Origin: Thioclava nitratireducens
GTDB lineage: Bacteria > Pseudomonadota > Alphaproteobacteria > Rhodobacterales > Rhodobacteraceae
Reading direction: 5' to 3'
Length of the DNA stretch: 64,000 nt
Assembly: GCF_001940525.2 (NCBI RefSeq)
Contig: NZ_CP019437.1
Coordinates: forward strand, 2,516,501-2,580,500
Part shown: positions 26,985 through 34,981 of the stretch, piece after piece
How positions within the stretch are numbered: position 1 is the stretch's first letter
How the letters are laid out: the number at the start of each line of letters is the position of its first letter
Made by a program: the position numbers and the translations under genes
Notes under the pieces: model-generated
Seen by the model: only the letters and a program-made list of their open reading frames with translations
Databases searched by the model: none
Told to the model about the DNA's origin: nothing

Positions 26985-28343
26985 TCAGAGCCCCCGCAGC
27001 TGCGGCCTGCGCCAATGCGCGGCCGGCTCGAGGATCAGTTCGGTGATCGCCCAGACCAGCGCATCCACGCGGTCGGGCGAGCCCTGGCCCTGATAGCCCT
27101 GCAGTCCCATCCGACACATCTGGTCTTCGAGCGCGTCGAGATCCGATGATCTCAGATGCGCCACCCGGCCCTGTTCATAGAGTGCCGCCACAGGTTCCGC
27201 GCGCGCCGATTTGCCCCGGCTGGCGCGCAACGCCTTGAACGGGATCAGCGGGTCGATCTGGCGCAGCACGCTCTCGATCAGATCGCCACCTTGATTGACC
27301 TCGGCCACCAGCCTCTCCGCGCCCCAGCGCTCCATCGCTGCGATCCCGGCGCGGGCCCAGTCCATCGGCTTGCCGCGAATGCTGGCATCCTCCAGCACCA
27401 CCGCGCGCCAGTCCTGCACCGGGCCTTGGGTGCGCGCCCCCACGACCACGATCCCGCATTCGTCAGAGGCCGCCTTGCCGCTGACCGACGGATCGAGCGC
27501 CACCACGACCCGGTCCAGATCACCGGGATGATTGATCCGCGCCCGCTCCAGCATCGCCGTCGTCCAGAGCGCGCCCTCGACATCCTCCAGGAGCACCCCG
27601 TCCAGCTCCTGCCGCCCCAACCGCGTCCCGGCATAGCGCGCTCGAACCTCGGCGAGAAAACTCTCCGCCAGATGCGCCCGGTTCGCCTCGGTCGGCGCAT
27701 GGCTGACCACGGTCGATTGCGTCTCCAAAATCTGTTTGAGCACGCCCACATTGCGCGGCGTCGTCGTGATCACCTGCTGGGGATGATCGCCCAGACGCAG
27801 CGCGAATTGCAGCATGTCCCAGACCTCCTCCGCCTTCTTCCATTTCGCCAGTTCGTCGACCCAGGCCGCGTCGAATTGCGGCCCCCGCAGCGCCTCGGGC
27901 TCATGCGCGGAAAACGCCTGCGCCGTGGCCCCGTTCGGCCAGACGAGCCGGCGCCGGGTCGCTTCCCAGACCGGTCTGCGGTCGGGCGGAGAGCAGGCGA
28001 GTATCCCGCTCTCCCCCATCACCATCACGTCGCGCACCTGATCGAAGGTTTCGCCGACCAGCGCCACACGTCGCGCCCTTCCGGGGTCGAGCGGGCGTGC
28101 GCCTTCCACCTGCGCACGCACCCACTCGGCCCCGGCCCGCGTCTTGCCCGCGCCGCGCCCACCCATGATCACCCAGCTTTTCCAATCCCCTTCGGGCGGA
28201 AGCTGATGATCGAGCGCCCAGAACTCGAAGATCCAGGGCAGCGCGAGCAATGCATTGTCATCAAGCCCGTCGAGAAACGCCTCGACACTCTCAGGCGTCG
28301 CGGAGGCGAGCCAGGCGGCGCCCGATTTCAACTCTGGCGGCAT
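26985..28343 (-). CDS. GTA gp2 terminase large subunit
   Basis: 452 residues from ATG 28343 (MPPELKSGAAWL); ATG 28361 is a possible alternative, and neither has a strong RBS. The ATPase has Walker A in GGRGAGKTRAGAEW, Walker B in FDAAWVDELAKW and a coupling motif near ITTTPRN. The C-terminal nuclease domain begins VVVALDPSVSG. It cuts and pumps host DNA into GTA heads. The start overlaps the end of gp1 by about 50 nt. Confidence 0.95.
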   Translation of the reverse strand: MPPELKSGAAWLASATPESVEAFLDGLDDNALLALPWIFEFWALDHQLPPEGDWKSWVIMGGRGAGKTRAGAEWVRAQVEGARPLDPGRARRVALVGETFDQVRDVMVMGESGILACSPPDRRPVWEATRRRLVWPNGATAQAFSAHEPEALRGPQFDAAWVDELAKWKKAEEVWDMLQFALRLGDHPQQVITTTPRNVGVLKQILETQSTVVSHAPTEANRAHLAESFLAEVRARYAGTRLGRQELDGVLLEDVEGALWTTAMLERARINHPGDLDRVVVALDPSVSGKAASDECGIVVVGARTQGPVQDWRAVVLEDASIRGKPMDWARAGIAAMERWGAERLVAEVNQGGDLIESVLRQIDPLIPFKALRASRGKSARAEPVAALYEQGRVAHLRSSDLDALEDQMCRMGLQGYQGQGSPDRVDALVWAITELILEPAAHWRRPQLRGL

Positions 28344-28656
28344 CGAAGTCGAGCGCGCCATCCCGCCCGGCGGCGACGCCTGCCAACTGTCTGCGGAGTT
28401 TCTCGACACGCGTTCGTTCCTCCATCACCAAATGAAAAGCGGTGCGGAGGTCCTTGACCGCCTGCACCGCCGCCTTCGCCTCGGATATCTCGCCGCACCG
28501 CACCCCCTGCAGCGCCTGCGCCAGTTCCTCGGCCACGTCACGATAGAGCGCTTCGGTCTGATCCAGAAGATCGACCGGCGCCCCCGCCTCGTTCATCATG
28601 TTGTCTTGCGTCACGTACGAACCCACCCGTTCCAAGTTGGTCCGTTCGAGAGACAT
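28291..28656 (-). CDS. GTA gp1-like terminase small subunit
   Basis: 121 residues from ATG 28656, the first gene of the cluster. It is helical: VDLLDQTEALYRDVAEELAQ, then AKAAVQAVKDLRTAFHLVME. RcGTA gp1 has been described as a small terminase lacking sequence-specific DNA recognition, consistent with random packaging of host DNA. The start is uncertain: ATG 28656 follows a terminator-like hairpin with no Shine-Dalgarno, while ATG 28599 would give 102 residues and also lacks a strong site. Confidence 0.85.
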   Translation of the reverse strand: MSLERTNLERVGSYVTQDNMMNEAGAPVDLLDQTEALYRDVAEELAQALQGVRCGEISEAKAAVQAVKDLRTAFHLVMEERTRVEKLRRQLAGVAAGRDGALDFDAARVEIGRRLARLRDA

Positions 28657-28689
28657 GAAAAAACGCCGTCGGGTTGCCCCGCGGCGTTT
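28657..28689 (-). terminator. Terminator-like hairpin ending next to the gp1 start codon
   Basis: On the GTA coding strand, AAACGCCG and CGGCGTTT pair around a 13-nt loop that can form an inner GGG/CCC stem, and the T run (six T) ends one base before ATG 28656. It looks like an intrinsic terminator or attenuator in the leader of the GTA transcript. Confidence 0.6.
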
Positions 28690-28713
28690 GCCCACTTCTC
28701 CTAGCGTGCCAAA

Positions 28714-28742
28714 CTCCTACCCGAGAGCGTTCGCAGAGTCAA
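28714..28742 (-). promoter_or_regulatory. Candidate sigma-70-type promoter of the GTA cluster
   Basis: TTGACT (28742-28737), 17 nt, then TAGGAG (28719-28714) on the minus strand. The -35 is a good match and the -10 is weak, as expected for an activator-dependent promoter. Transcription would start near 28707, upstream of the leader hairpin. This is an inference from motif and spacing only. Confidence 0.35.
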
Positions 28743-28772
28743 GCTCTAAATTCCGGGTTGTGCGGCGTGGGC

Positions 28773-28802
28773 AAAAAAGAACCCCGGCGAAAACCGGGGT
28801 TC
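28773..28802 (-). terminator. Intrinsic terminator of the fabF-mltG transcript
   Basis: On the minus strand GAACCCCGG and CCGGGGTTC pair, followed by a run of T, 12 nt after the mltG stop. It should insulate the GTA cluster from the upstream fatty-acid genes. Confidence 0.85.
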
Positions 28803-28813
28803 TTTACGTGATA

Positions 28814-29980
28814 TCAGTTACTTGATGCGTCTTCCTGACGCTGCTTCTCGATCTCGCGCCACTTCGCCACGTTCTTGTTATGCTCTTCGATCGTGCTCGA
28901 GAAGGCATGCCCGCCAGACCCATCTGCCACGAAGAACAGGTAGTCGGTCGAATCGGGATGCAACGCCGCCTCGATCGCCGCCTTGCCCGGGTTCGCGATC
29001 GGTCCGGGCGGCAGCCCGTCGATGACATAGGTGTTGTAGGGCGTCGCCTTGCGCAGCTCGGACTGCCGCAGCCCGCGGCCCAGCACACCCTTGCCTTCGG
29101 TCACGCCGTAGATCACCGTCGGGTCGGTCTGCAGCTTCATGCCCTTTTCGAGACGGTTGATGAAGACGCTTGCCACTTCGGGGCGCTCAGCGGGCACACC
29201 GGTTTCCTTCTCGACGATCGAGGCCATGGTCAGCGCCTGCTGCGGGTCGTCATAGGGCAGCCCCTCGGCACGTCCGTCCCAGGCATCGGCGAGGATCTTC
29301 GACTGCCGCTCGGACATCAGATCGATCAGCGCCTGCCGGTCGGCCCCGCGCGTCACCTCGTAGCTGTCGGGCGCGAGCGTGCCTTCCCCCGGCACCCCGT
29401 CGATCTTGCCCGACAGGAAGCTCGCTTCCTTAAGCCCCTGCACGATCTGCCAGCTGGTCACACCATCGACGACGGTCACGCGGGTGCGCACATCGACGCG
29501 GTCGGCCTTTTCCTCGAAGCCTTCGGGCGGCTTTTCGCTCTCGGGATTGTATTCCGCGACCTTCTGGTAATCGCCCGTGGTCGGGTCCAGCTCGCGCAGC
29601 AGCACCTCGTTGCCGTTCACGCCGATCCGGAACACCAGCTCCGAGCCGCAGGTCGAAGGCCCGCCAGATGTGATCTGCCCCACGATGGATTGCATCGAGG
29701 TGTTCGGCTCGATCAGGTAGGAGCCGAATTTCAGCTTGTCGGCCTTCTCCTCATACTGCGCACCGGTGCGGAAGAGATAGGAAGAGGAGATAGCCCCCTT
29801 CTCCTTCAGCTTCGACGACACGCCCTGCAGGCTTTCGCCCGGCGCGACGCGCAGGCACATAGCCTCCGCAAGCGGGCCGGGCTCGACATATTGGTTCTTC
29901 GCCCAGGCGACCAAACCGCCAAGCGCGACGAGAATGACGATCAGCAGCGTCAGGAAATTCGAGACGATGTTACGCCACAT
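28814..29980 (-). CDS. mltG: Endolytic peptidoglycan transglycosylase MltG
   Basis: 388 residues. One N-terminal membrane anchor (about 6-26, VSNFLTLLIVILVALGGLVA) is followed by a LysM-like region and the YceG/MltG catalytic domain with the catalytic Glu in MASIVEKETGVPAERP, plus LQTDPTVIYG, LRKATPYNTYVIDGLPPGPI and ADGSGGHAFS. It cleaves nascent glycan strands and may set their length. It overlaps fabF by an ATGA, so the two are coupled. Confidence 0.96.
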   Translation of the reverse strand: MWRNIVSNFLTLLIVILVALGGLVAWAKNQYVEPGPLAEAMCLRVAPGESLQGVSSKLKEKGAISSSYLFRTGAQYEEKADKLKFGSYLIEPNTSMQSIVGQITSGGPSTCGSELVFRIGVNGNEVLLRELDPTTGDYQKVAEYNPESEKPPEGFEEKADRVDVRTRVTVVDGVTSWQIVQGLKEASFLSGKIDGVPGEGTLAPDSYEVTRGADRQALIDLMSERQSKILADAWDGRAEGLPYDDPQQALTMASIVEKETGVPAERPEVASVFINRLEKGMKLQTDPTVIYGVTEGKGVLGRGLRQSELRKATPYNTYVIDGLPPGPIANPGKAAIEAALHPDSTDYLFFVADGSGGHAFSSTIEEHNKNVAKWREIEKQRQEDASSN

Positions 29981-31242
29981 CAGCTATCCACCTTGCCCAT
30001 CACGAGGCTCGCATTGGTGCCGCCGAAGCCGAAGCTGTTGGACAGCGCGACGTCGATCTTGCGCTTGACCGCGGTCTTCGGCGCGAGGTCGATCACGGCC
30101 TCTTCCGGCGGATTGTCGAGGTTCAGCGTCGGCGGTGCGATCTGATCGCGGATCGCGAGGATCGAGAAAATCGCCTCCACTGCGCCAGCCGCGCCCAGAA
30201 GGTGGCCGACCGAGGACTTGGTCGAGCTCATCGTGGCTTTCGACGCCGCATCGCCCAGCAGGCGCTGCACCGCCCCCAGCTCGATCACGTCGGCCATGGT
30301 CGAGGTGCCATGCGCGTTGATGTAATCCACCTGATCGGGGTTCAGATCGGCCCGCTCCAGCGCCGCTTTCATCGCGCGGAAGCCGCCATCGCCATCCTCG
30401 GACGGCGCGGTGATGTGATAGGCGTCGCCCGACAGGCCATAGCCCAGCACCTCGGCATAGATCTTCGCGCCGCGCGCCTTGGCGTGCTCGTATTCCTCCA
30501 GCACGACGCAGCCCGCGCCCTCGCCCATCACGAACCCGTCGCGATCGGCATCCCACGGACGGCTCGCGGCCTCCGGCTCGTTGCCGCGCTTGGTCGAGAG
30601 CGCCTTGCAGGCGTTGAAGCCCGCGATACCGATCTCCGAGATCGGGCTTTCCGCACCGCCGGCGACCATCACATCGGCATCGCCCAGCATGATCAGACGC
30701 GCGGCATCGCCAATGGCATGCGCGCCGGTCGAGCAGGCGGTGACGACCGCATGGTTCGGCCCCTTGAAGCCAAACCGGATCGAGACCTGCCCCGAGACGA
30801 GGTTGATCAGCGCGCCCGGGATGAAGAACGGGCTGACGCGGCGGACACCCTTTTCCTTGATCAGAACGGCTGTATCGGCGATCGAGCTGAGCCCCCCGAT
30901 CCCCGAACCGATCATCACGCCGGTGCGCAGGCGACCCTCTTCATCCTCGGGCTCCCAGCCGGAATCCTTTACGGCCTGCGTCGCAGCCGCCATCCCGTAG
31001 AGGATGAAATCGTCGACCTTGCGGCGCTCTTTCGGCTCCATCCAGTCGTCGGGATTGAACGTGCCGTCGGAGCCGTCGCCCAGCGGAATTTCGCAGGCGT
31101 ATTTAGTGGTCACGTTGGACGCATCGAAGCGCGAGATCGTCCCCGCGCCCGACTGACCCGCGATGAGCCGCGACCAGGTCTCCTCGACCCCGCAAGCCAG
31201 CGGCGTGACCATCCCCAGACCCGTGACAACTACCCGGCGCAT
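29980..31242 (-). CDS. fabF: 3-oxoacyl-[ACP] synthase II
   Basis: 420 residues from ATG 31242 (MRRVVVTGLGMVTPLACGVE). The catalytic triad is visible: Cys in VVTACSTGAHAIGDA, His in INAHGTSTMADV and His in SSVGHLLGAAGAVE. It elongates acyl-ACP with malonyl-ACP. It sits in the fabD-fabG-acpP-fabF-mltG order, but two unrelated genes separate it from acpP. Confidence 0.96.
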   Translation of the reverse strand: MRRVVVTGLGMVTPLACGVEETWSRLIAGQSGAGTISRFDASNVTTKYACEIPLGDGSDGTFNPDDWMEPKERRKVDDFILYGMAAATQAVKDSGWEPEDEEGRLRTGVMIGSGIGGLSSIADTAVLIKEKGVRRVSPFFIPGALINLVSGQVSIRFGFKGPNHAVVTACSTGAHAIGDAARLIMLGDADVMVAGGAESPISEIGIAGFNACKALSTKRGNEPEAASRPWDADRDGFVMGEGAGCVVLEEYEHAKARGAKIYAEVLGYGLSGDAYHITAPSEDGDGGFRAMKAALERADLNPDQVDYINAHGTSTMADVIELGAVQRLLGDAASKATMSSTKSSVGHLLGAAGAVEAIFSILAIRDQIAPPTLNLDNPPEEAVIDLAPKTAVKRKIDVALSNSFGFGGTNASLVMGKVDS

Positions 31243-31331
31243 GCGTGACCTCTTTCTCAGCAAAATATCTTGCCAGACCTGATACACGCGGGCGCGCAAA
31301 GGCGCAATCACAACCCAAAGCGGCAGGCGGG

Positions 31332-32777
31332 TTACCGTCCGGCGAATGGCTGCAGTTCGGACGGGTTTGCGCCGCGTCGCGCGACCGGTTCAGGCTGGCA
31401 CGCAGACTTCAGCTTGAGCGCCTCGACCCGCGTGTCCGGCGCGACAAAGGGCGGCGCCGAGGCGCGGAGTTCGAAGGAGGGTTGCGCCAGCAGAACCCGG
31501 TTGCGCCCGCGGTTCTTCGCCGCGTAAAGCGCCCCGTCCGCCCGCGCATAAAGGCTCCGCAGTTCCTCGCCGCACTCCCATTCGGCGACCCCGATGGAGA
31601 CGGTGACCCGCAGACCAGGCGCCTGCTGCCCCTCGAAACCCAGCGCGGCCACGGCGGCGCGAAGCCGCTCCGCCGCCTCGAGGCCCTCGGTCAGCCGCGC
31701 GCCGGGCAGGATCACCGCGAATTCATCGCCACCGATCCGCGCCAGCGTGTCCTCCAGCCGCAATTGCGCGCGCATCTTGCGCCCCGCGCGGCGCAGCACC
31801 AGATCGCCGAGCGCATGCCCACCGCGATTGTTGACCTGCCTGAAATGGTCGATATCGATCATCAGCGCGGTGAACGGGACCCCCTCGCCCATCCCCTGGC
31901 TAAAGGCTTGCTGAAACCGCCGCGACAGCATCTCGCGATTGAAAAGCCCGGTCAGCCCGTCCCGCATCGCGCGGTTGAGAAGTTTCCGCTCCACGGCACG
32001 CCGCGCATGATCCGTCCGCTCCAGCGAGACCGCCATCAGGATGATCAGGCCGACATTCACCCCCACGATCGTCGCGAGCAGCAGCAGCATTTCCGCGCGC
32101 GTGGCCAATTCGGGATCGGCGAGCAGGTAGAAGGTTCCCAGAAGGATCGGTGCGACCACGCCCAGCAGCATCTGCGCCCGCGCTTGCCGGCCAGACGCGT
32201 GTTCGTTGAGCAGCACCCGCATCACCCCGCGGTCGCCGCGGCAGATCACCCCGGCATAGGCCAGACAGAGGATCGCCACCGAGGCGCCGAGCGACATCTC
32301 CCCCGACAGATGATCGTGGACGAAAACATGCGAGAACAGATACATCAACGCGCCACCGAAAACCGTCATATGGGCAACGGTGCCGATCAGGTAGGCCCGC
32401 GCCTCGACCGCAAAAAACGCCGCCGCCGTCATCGCGAGAAGCGTCGCGGCGCTCGGCTCGATCACGGGTACGCCGTCCCACAGGTACAGCGGCGCGAGCG
32501 CGGGCACGCCCCGCCCGAGGCAAAGCAGCAGGCTCGCCGCGGCCAGCCCACGCGCCCCGATCCGTACCTCCCGGCCACAGGAGAGCGCCCCCGCCAGAGC
32601 CAGCACCGCGCCCGCCGTCCCGGTTCCCATCCCGATCCACCCGTTCAGCGCGCGCAACGGCTCCGGGCCGACGCCCGACTGAACGGCCAATCGGGAGATC
32701 AGACCCAAAGCGGCAAGCGTCGCCGCGAAAGACAAAAGGGGGCGGACCGCAACCTGCGCCCGGCGAAAGACTGACAT
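31332..32777 (-). CDS. Membrane-bound diguanylate cyclase (GGDEF)
   Basis: 481 residues. About eight membrane helices (residues 10-255) form an integral membrane sensor region of no named family. A GGDEF domain follows with an intact signature (ARIGGDEFAVILPG, about 349) and a canonical inhibitory I-site, RLED five residues upstream of GGDEF. LTGLFNREML and MIDIDHFRQVNNRGGHALGD are also typical. It should make c-di-GMP from two GTP. There is no EAL domain. It is inserted between thpR and fabF, and a perfect CtrA box lies 80-95 bp upstream of the start. Confidence 0.92.
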   Translation of the reverse strand: MSVFRRAQVAVRPLLSFAATLAALGLISRLAVQSGVGPEPLRALNGWIGMGTGTAGAVLALAGALSCGREVRIGARGLAAASLLLCLGRGVPALAPLYLWDGVPVIEPSAATLLAMTAAAFFAVEARAYLIGTVAHMTVFGGALMYLFSHVFVHDHLSGEMSLGASVAILCLAYAGVICRGDRGVMRVLLNEHASGRQARAQMLLGVVAPILLGTFYLLADPELATRAEMLLLLATIVGVNVGLIILMAVSLERTDHARRAVERKLLNRAMRDGLTGLFNREMLSRRFQQAFSQGMGEGVPFTALMIDIDHFRQVNNRGGHALGDLVLRRAGRKMRAQLRLEDTLARIGGDEFAVILPGARLTEGLEAAERLRAAVAALGFEGQQAPGLRVTVSIGVAEWECGEELRSLYARADGALYAAKNRGRNRVLLAQPSFELRASAPPFVAPDTRVEALKLKSACQPEPVARRGANPSELQPFAGR

Positions 32778-32855
32778 GTGACTACCAAGATCTGCACGGG
32801 CATTGAGCGTTTGTCGTAAAGCGCCCGCGATAGGATCAGGAGACGGCCCAATTCG

Positions 32856-32871
32856 TTAACAAACGATTAAC
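32856..32871. promoter_or_regulatory. CtrA binding box upstream of the diguanylate cyclase
   Basis: TTAACAAACGATTAAC matches TTAA-N7-TTAAC exactly, and because GTTAAC is palindromic the match holds on both strands. It lies in the 144-nt gap between thpR and the diguanylate cyclase gene, centred about 86 bp from the latter's ATG. CtrA binding is an inference from the motif. Confidence 0.6.
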
Positions 32872-32921
32872 AGCCACTCTCAAGAGCCGCGTTTTCGTTC
32901 ACATCTTCCTTAATATATGTC

Positions 32922-33470
32922 TTATGACATAAAATAACCGGCAAGCATCTCGTGGCGCGGCGGCCCATGCCCAAGAGTCGAGCGGATCAGCGCCACGTGA
33001 TCGGGGCCGAATCCCGGCAAGCGCACTGCCCCCTCGCGGGCCATGAATCGCCCCAGCCGGGCCAAATCCCCTGCTCCTGCCCGCTTGCCGAACCGTGCCA
33101 GCGTCACATGCGGGCGGAACCGTCGCCGCGGCAGGTCGATCCCCGCCGCTCGCGCCGCCGCCATCACCGCACGGTGCCAGCGGAGCAGCTCGGGATCGGC
33201 CTGTACACCCAGTACCAGCGCCTCGGGCCGCGCCGGGCTGCCGAAGGTCTCCAGCCCTGCCAACACCACCTCCGGCCCCGGCGCCCAGTCGATTTCGCGC
33301 AACCTGTCGTCCAGAGCCTCCAGCTGTCCGATGTCGATCTCGTCGAGAAAGGCCAGCGTCAGGTGGAGGTTCTCCGGTTGCACGATCCGCCCCGCGGCCA
33401 GATCGGCCTGCAACCGCTCGATCGCCTCGATATGCTCCTCGGGCACCTCGATCGCGACGAAACTCCGCAT
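32922..33470 (-). CDS. thpR: RNA 2',3'-cyclic phosphodiesterase (2H family)
   Basis: 182 residues with the two HxT motifs of 2H phosphoesterases: NLHLTLAFLDEI (His36) and RPHVTLARFGKRAG (about 125). It starts MRSFVAIEVP, close to the family pattern, and has a GGGGGATT site upstream. The family opens 2',3'-cyclic phosphates on RNA. It lies 102 nt after acpP. Confidence 0.93.
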   Translation of the reverse strand: MRSFVAIEVPEEHIEAIERLQADLAAGRIVQPENLHLTLAFLDEIDIGQLEALDDRLREIDWAPGPEVVLAGLETFGSPARPEALVLGVQADPELLRWHRAVMAAARAAGIDLPRRRFRPHVTLARFGKRAGAGDLARLGRFMAREGAVRLPGFGPDHVALIRSTLGHGPPRHEMLAGYFMS

Positions 33471-33502
33471 GCAATCCCCCCCGACACCCGCGCGTCTGGC
33501 GC

Positions 33503-33540
33503 AAAAGAAAAGCGGCGCTCCGGTTTCCCGAAGCGCCGCC
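33503..33540 (-). terminator. Intrinsic terminator after acpP
   Basis: On the minus strand GCGGCGCT and AGCGCCGC pair around a short loop, followed by TTTTCTTTT, about 33 nt after the acpP stop and before thpR. It would separate the fatty-acid transcript from thpR. Confidence 0.8.
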
Positions 33541-33572
33541 CTTAACTCTCTCTCAGCGTCCGCCGTTAAGGC

Positions 33573-33806
33573 TTACTGCGCTTCCGAGATGAATTTAACC
33601 GCATCGCCGACGGTCTGAATGTTCTCGGCGGCGTCATCGGGGATCTCGATGCCGAACTCTTCTTCGAAGGCCATGACCAGCTCGACCGTATCGAGGCTGT
33701 CCGCACCGAGGTCGTCGATGAACGAGGCGCTCTCAGTGACCTTGTCCTCTTCCACGCCGAGATGCTCCACGACGATCTTCTTCACGCGATCAGCGATGTC
33801 GCTCAT
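33573..33806 (-). CDS. acpP: Acyl carrier protein
   Basis: 77 residues, strongly acidic. The 4'-phosphopantetheine Ser is in [20 protein letters not shown]. It carries acyl chains for the Fab enzymes encoded on either side. The 215-nt gap upstream to fabG suggests its own promoter; a 6-bp inverted repeat (GCTCGT-TT-ACGAGC, 33849-33862) lies there and could be an operator. No gene is seen in the gap. Confidence 0.97.
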   Translation of the reverse strand: MSDIADRVKKIVVEHLGVEEDKVTESASFIDDLGADSLDTVELVMAFEEEFGIEIPDDAAENIQTVGDAVKFISEAQ

Positions 33807-34021
33807 GTCAATTCCTCAAAGTTTATAGGGCCTAGCCCGTTCATGCTTGCTCGTTTACGAGCGTCTCAACCCGCGCGCCCCGGGTCAACCCGAAGACCGC
33901 AATTCAGAGCCGTGGCTGTTACGCCCGGCTCGTCTGCAGCGCTCTTAGCGATTGCCGTGGCCCATGGCAAGACGTTTCTCCACCCTAACAAAGGCGGCCA
34001 TGCCGTTGGGTCACAAAGACG

Positions 34022-34759
34022 TCAGGCCATCGTCCCGCCGCCGTTGACATGCAGCACCGCGCCGGTGACGTAGCCCGCCTCGGGGCTCGCGAGATAGCGC
34101 ACGGCGGCAGCGATTTCTTCGGGCGTGCCCATGCGCCCGGCCGGAATGCCCGACAGGATCGCGTCTTTCTGAGCATCGGTGAGCTTGTCCGTCATCGGCG
34201 TCTCGATGAAGCCCGGCGCCACGCAGTTCACCGTCACGCCGCGAGTCGCGACTTCCTGCGCGAGCGATTTCGACGCGCCGACGAGACCCGCCTTGGCTGC
34301 GGCATAGTTCACCTGGCCGGGATTGCCGGTCTGGCCGACCACCGAGGTGATGTTGATGATCCGGCCCCAGCGCGCCTTCATCATCGGGCGAAGAACCGCG
34401 CGCATCAGGCGGAACGCCGCCGTCAGGTTCACGTCGATCACCGATTGCCAATCCTCGTCCGACATCCGCATCACCAGCTGGTCGCGCGTGATTCCGGCAT
34501 TGTTCACGAGGATGTCCAGACCGCCCATCGCATCGATCGCCGCTTTCGGCAGCGCCTCGACGCTTTCGGGATCGCTCAGGTTGGCCGGGCAGACATAGGC
34601 ACCCTCGCCCAGCTCGGCGGCCAGCGCTTCGAGCGGCTCGACCCGCGTGCCCGACAGCGCCACGGCCGCGCCGCCCGCATGGAGCGCTCGCGCGATCTCG
34701 GCTCCGATCCCGCCGGAAGCTCCGGTCACCAGCGCGCGCTTGCCTTTCAAATCGAACAT
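34022..34759 (-). CDS. fabG: 3-oxoacyl-[ACP] reductase
   Basis: 245 residues from the second of two adjacent ATGs (34759; GAGG 7 nt upstream). It is an SDR enzyme with NADP-binding ALVTGASGGIGAEIAR, LVNNAGITRDQLVMRM and the catalytic Ser-Tyr-Lys set (ITSVVGQTGNPGQVNYAAAK). It reduces 3-oxoacyl-ACP in the fatty-acid elongation cycle. Confidence 0.96.
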   Translation of the reverse strand: MFDLKGKRALVTGASGGIGAEIARALHAGGAAVALSGTRVEPLEALAAELGEGAYVCPANLSDPESVEALPKAAIDAMGGLDILVNNAGITRDQLVMRMSDEDWQSVIDVNLTAAFRLMRAVLRPMMKARWGRIINITSVVGQTGNPGQVNYAAAKAGLVGASKSLAQEVATRGVTVNCVAPGFIETPMTDKLTDAQKDAILSGIPAGRMGTPEEIAAAVRYLASPEAGYVTGAVLHVNGGGTMA

Positions 34760-34883
34760 CATGCTACCTCGTTTCTAAGTCGACGCTCTCATATCAGCGA
34801 ATGTGTCGTTAGGGAACTCCAAGTGCCACACGCCAAGGTTGCGCCCGCCGGAATAGGCGCTCCACCGCGTGCGACGCCACATG

Positions 34884-34921
34884 GAAAGGCCGTCCGGTTC
34901 GATGGCGACCCCGGACGGCCT
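34884..34921 (-). terminator. Intrinsic terminator after fabD
   Basis: AGGCCGTCCGG and CCGGACGGCCT form an 11-bp stem around a 13-nt loop, followed on the minus strand by TTTCC. It lies between fabD and fabG. Confidence 0.75.
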
Positions 34922-34933
34922 CGCCTTCCTCTT

Positions 34934-34974
34934 GGCGGAAATATCCCAGGGGGTCCGGGGGAGGATCCCCCGGC
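34934..34974 (+). repeat. Dispersed GC-rich intergenic repeat, copy B
   Basis: GGCGGAAATATCC, CAGGGGGTCCGGGGG and GATCCCCCGGC repeat the layout of copy A at 26927-26970 in the opposite orientation. It sits just downstream of the fabD stop. The shared GAAATATCC edge shows common ancestry rather than chance GC-richness. Confidence 0.7.
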
Positions 34975-34981
34975 TCAGCCC

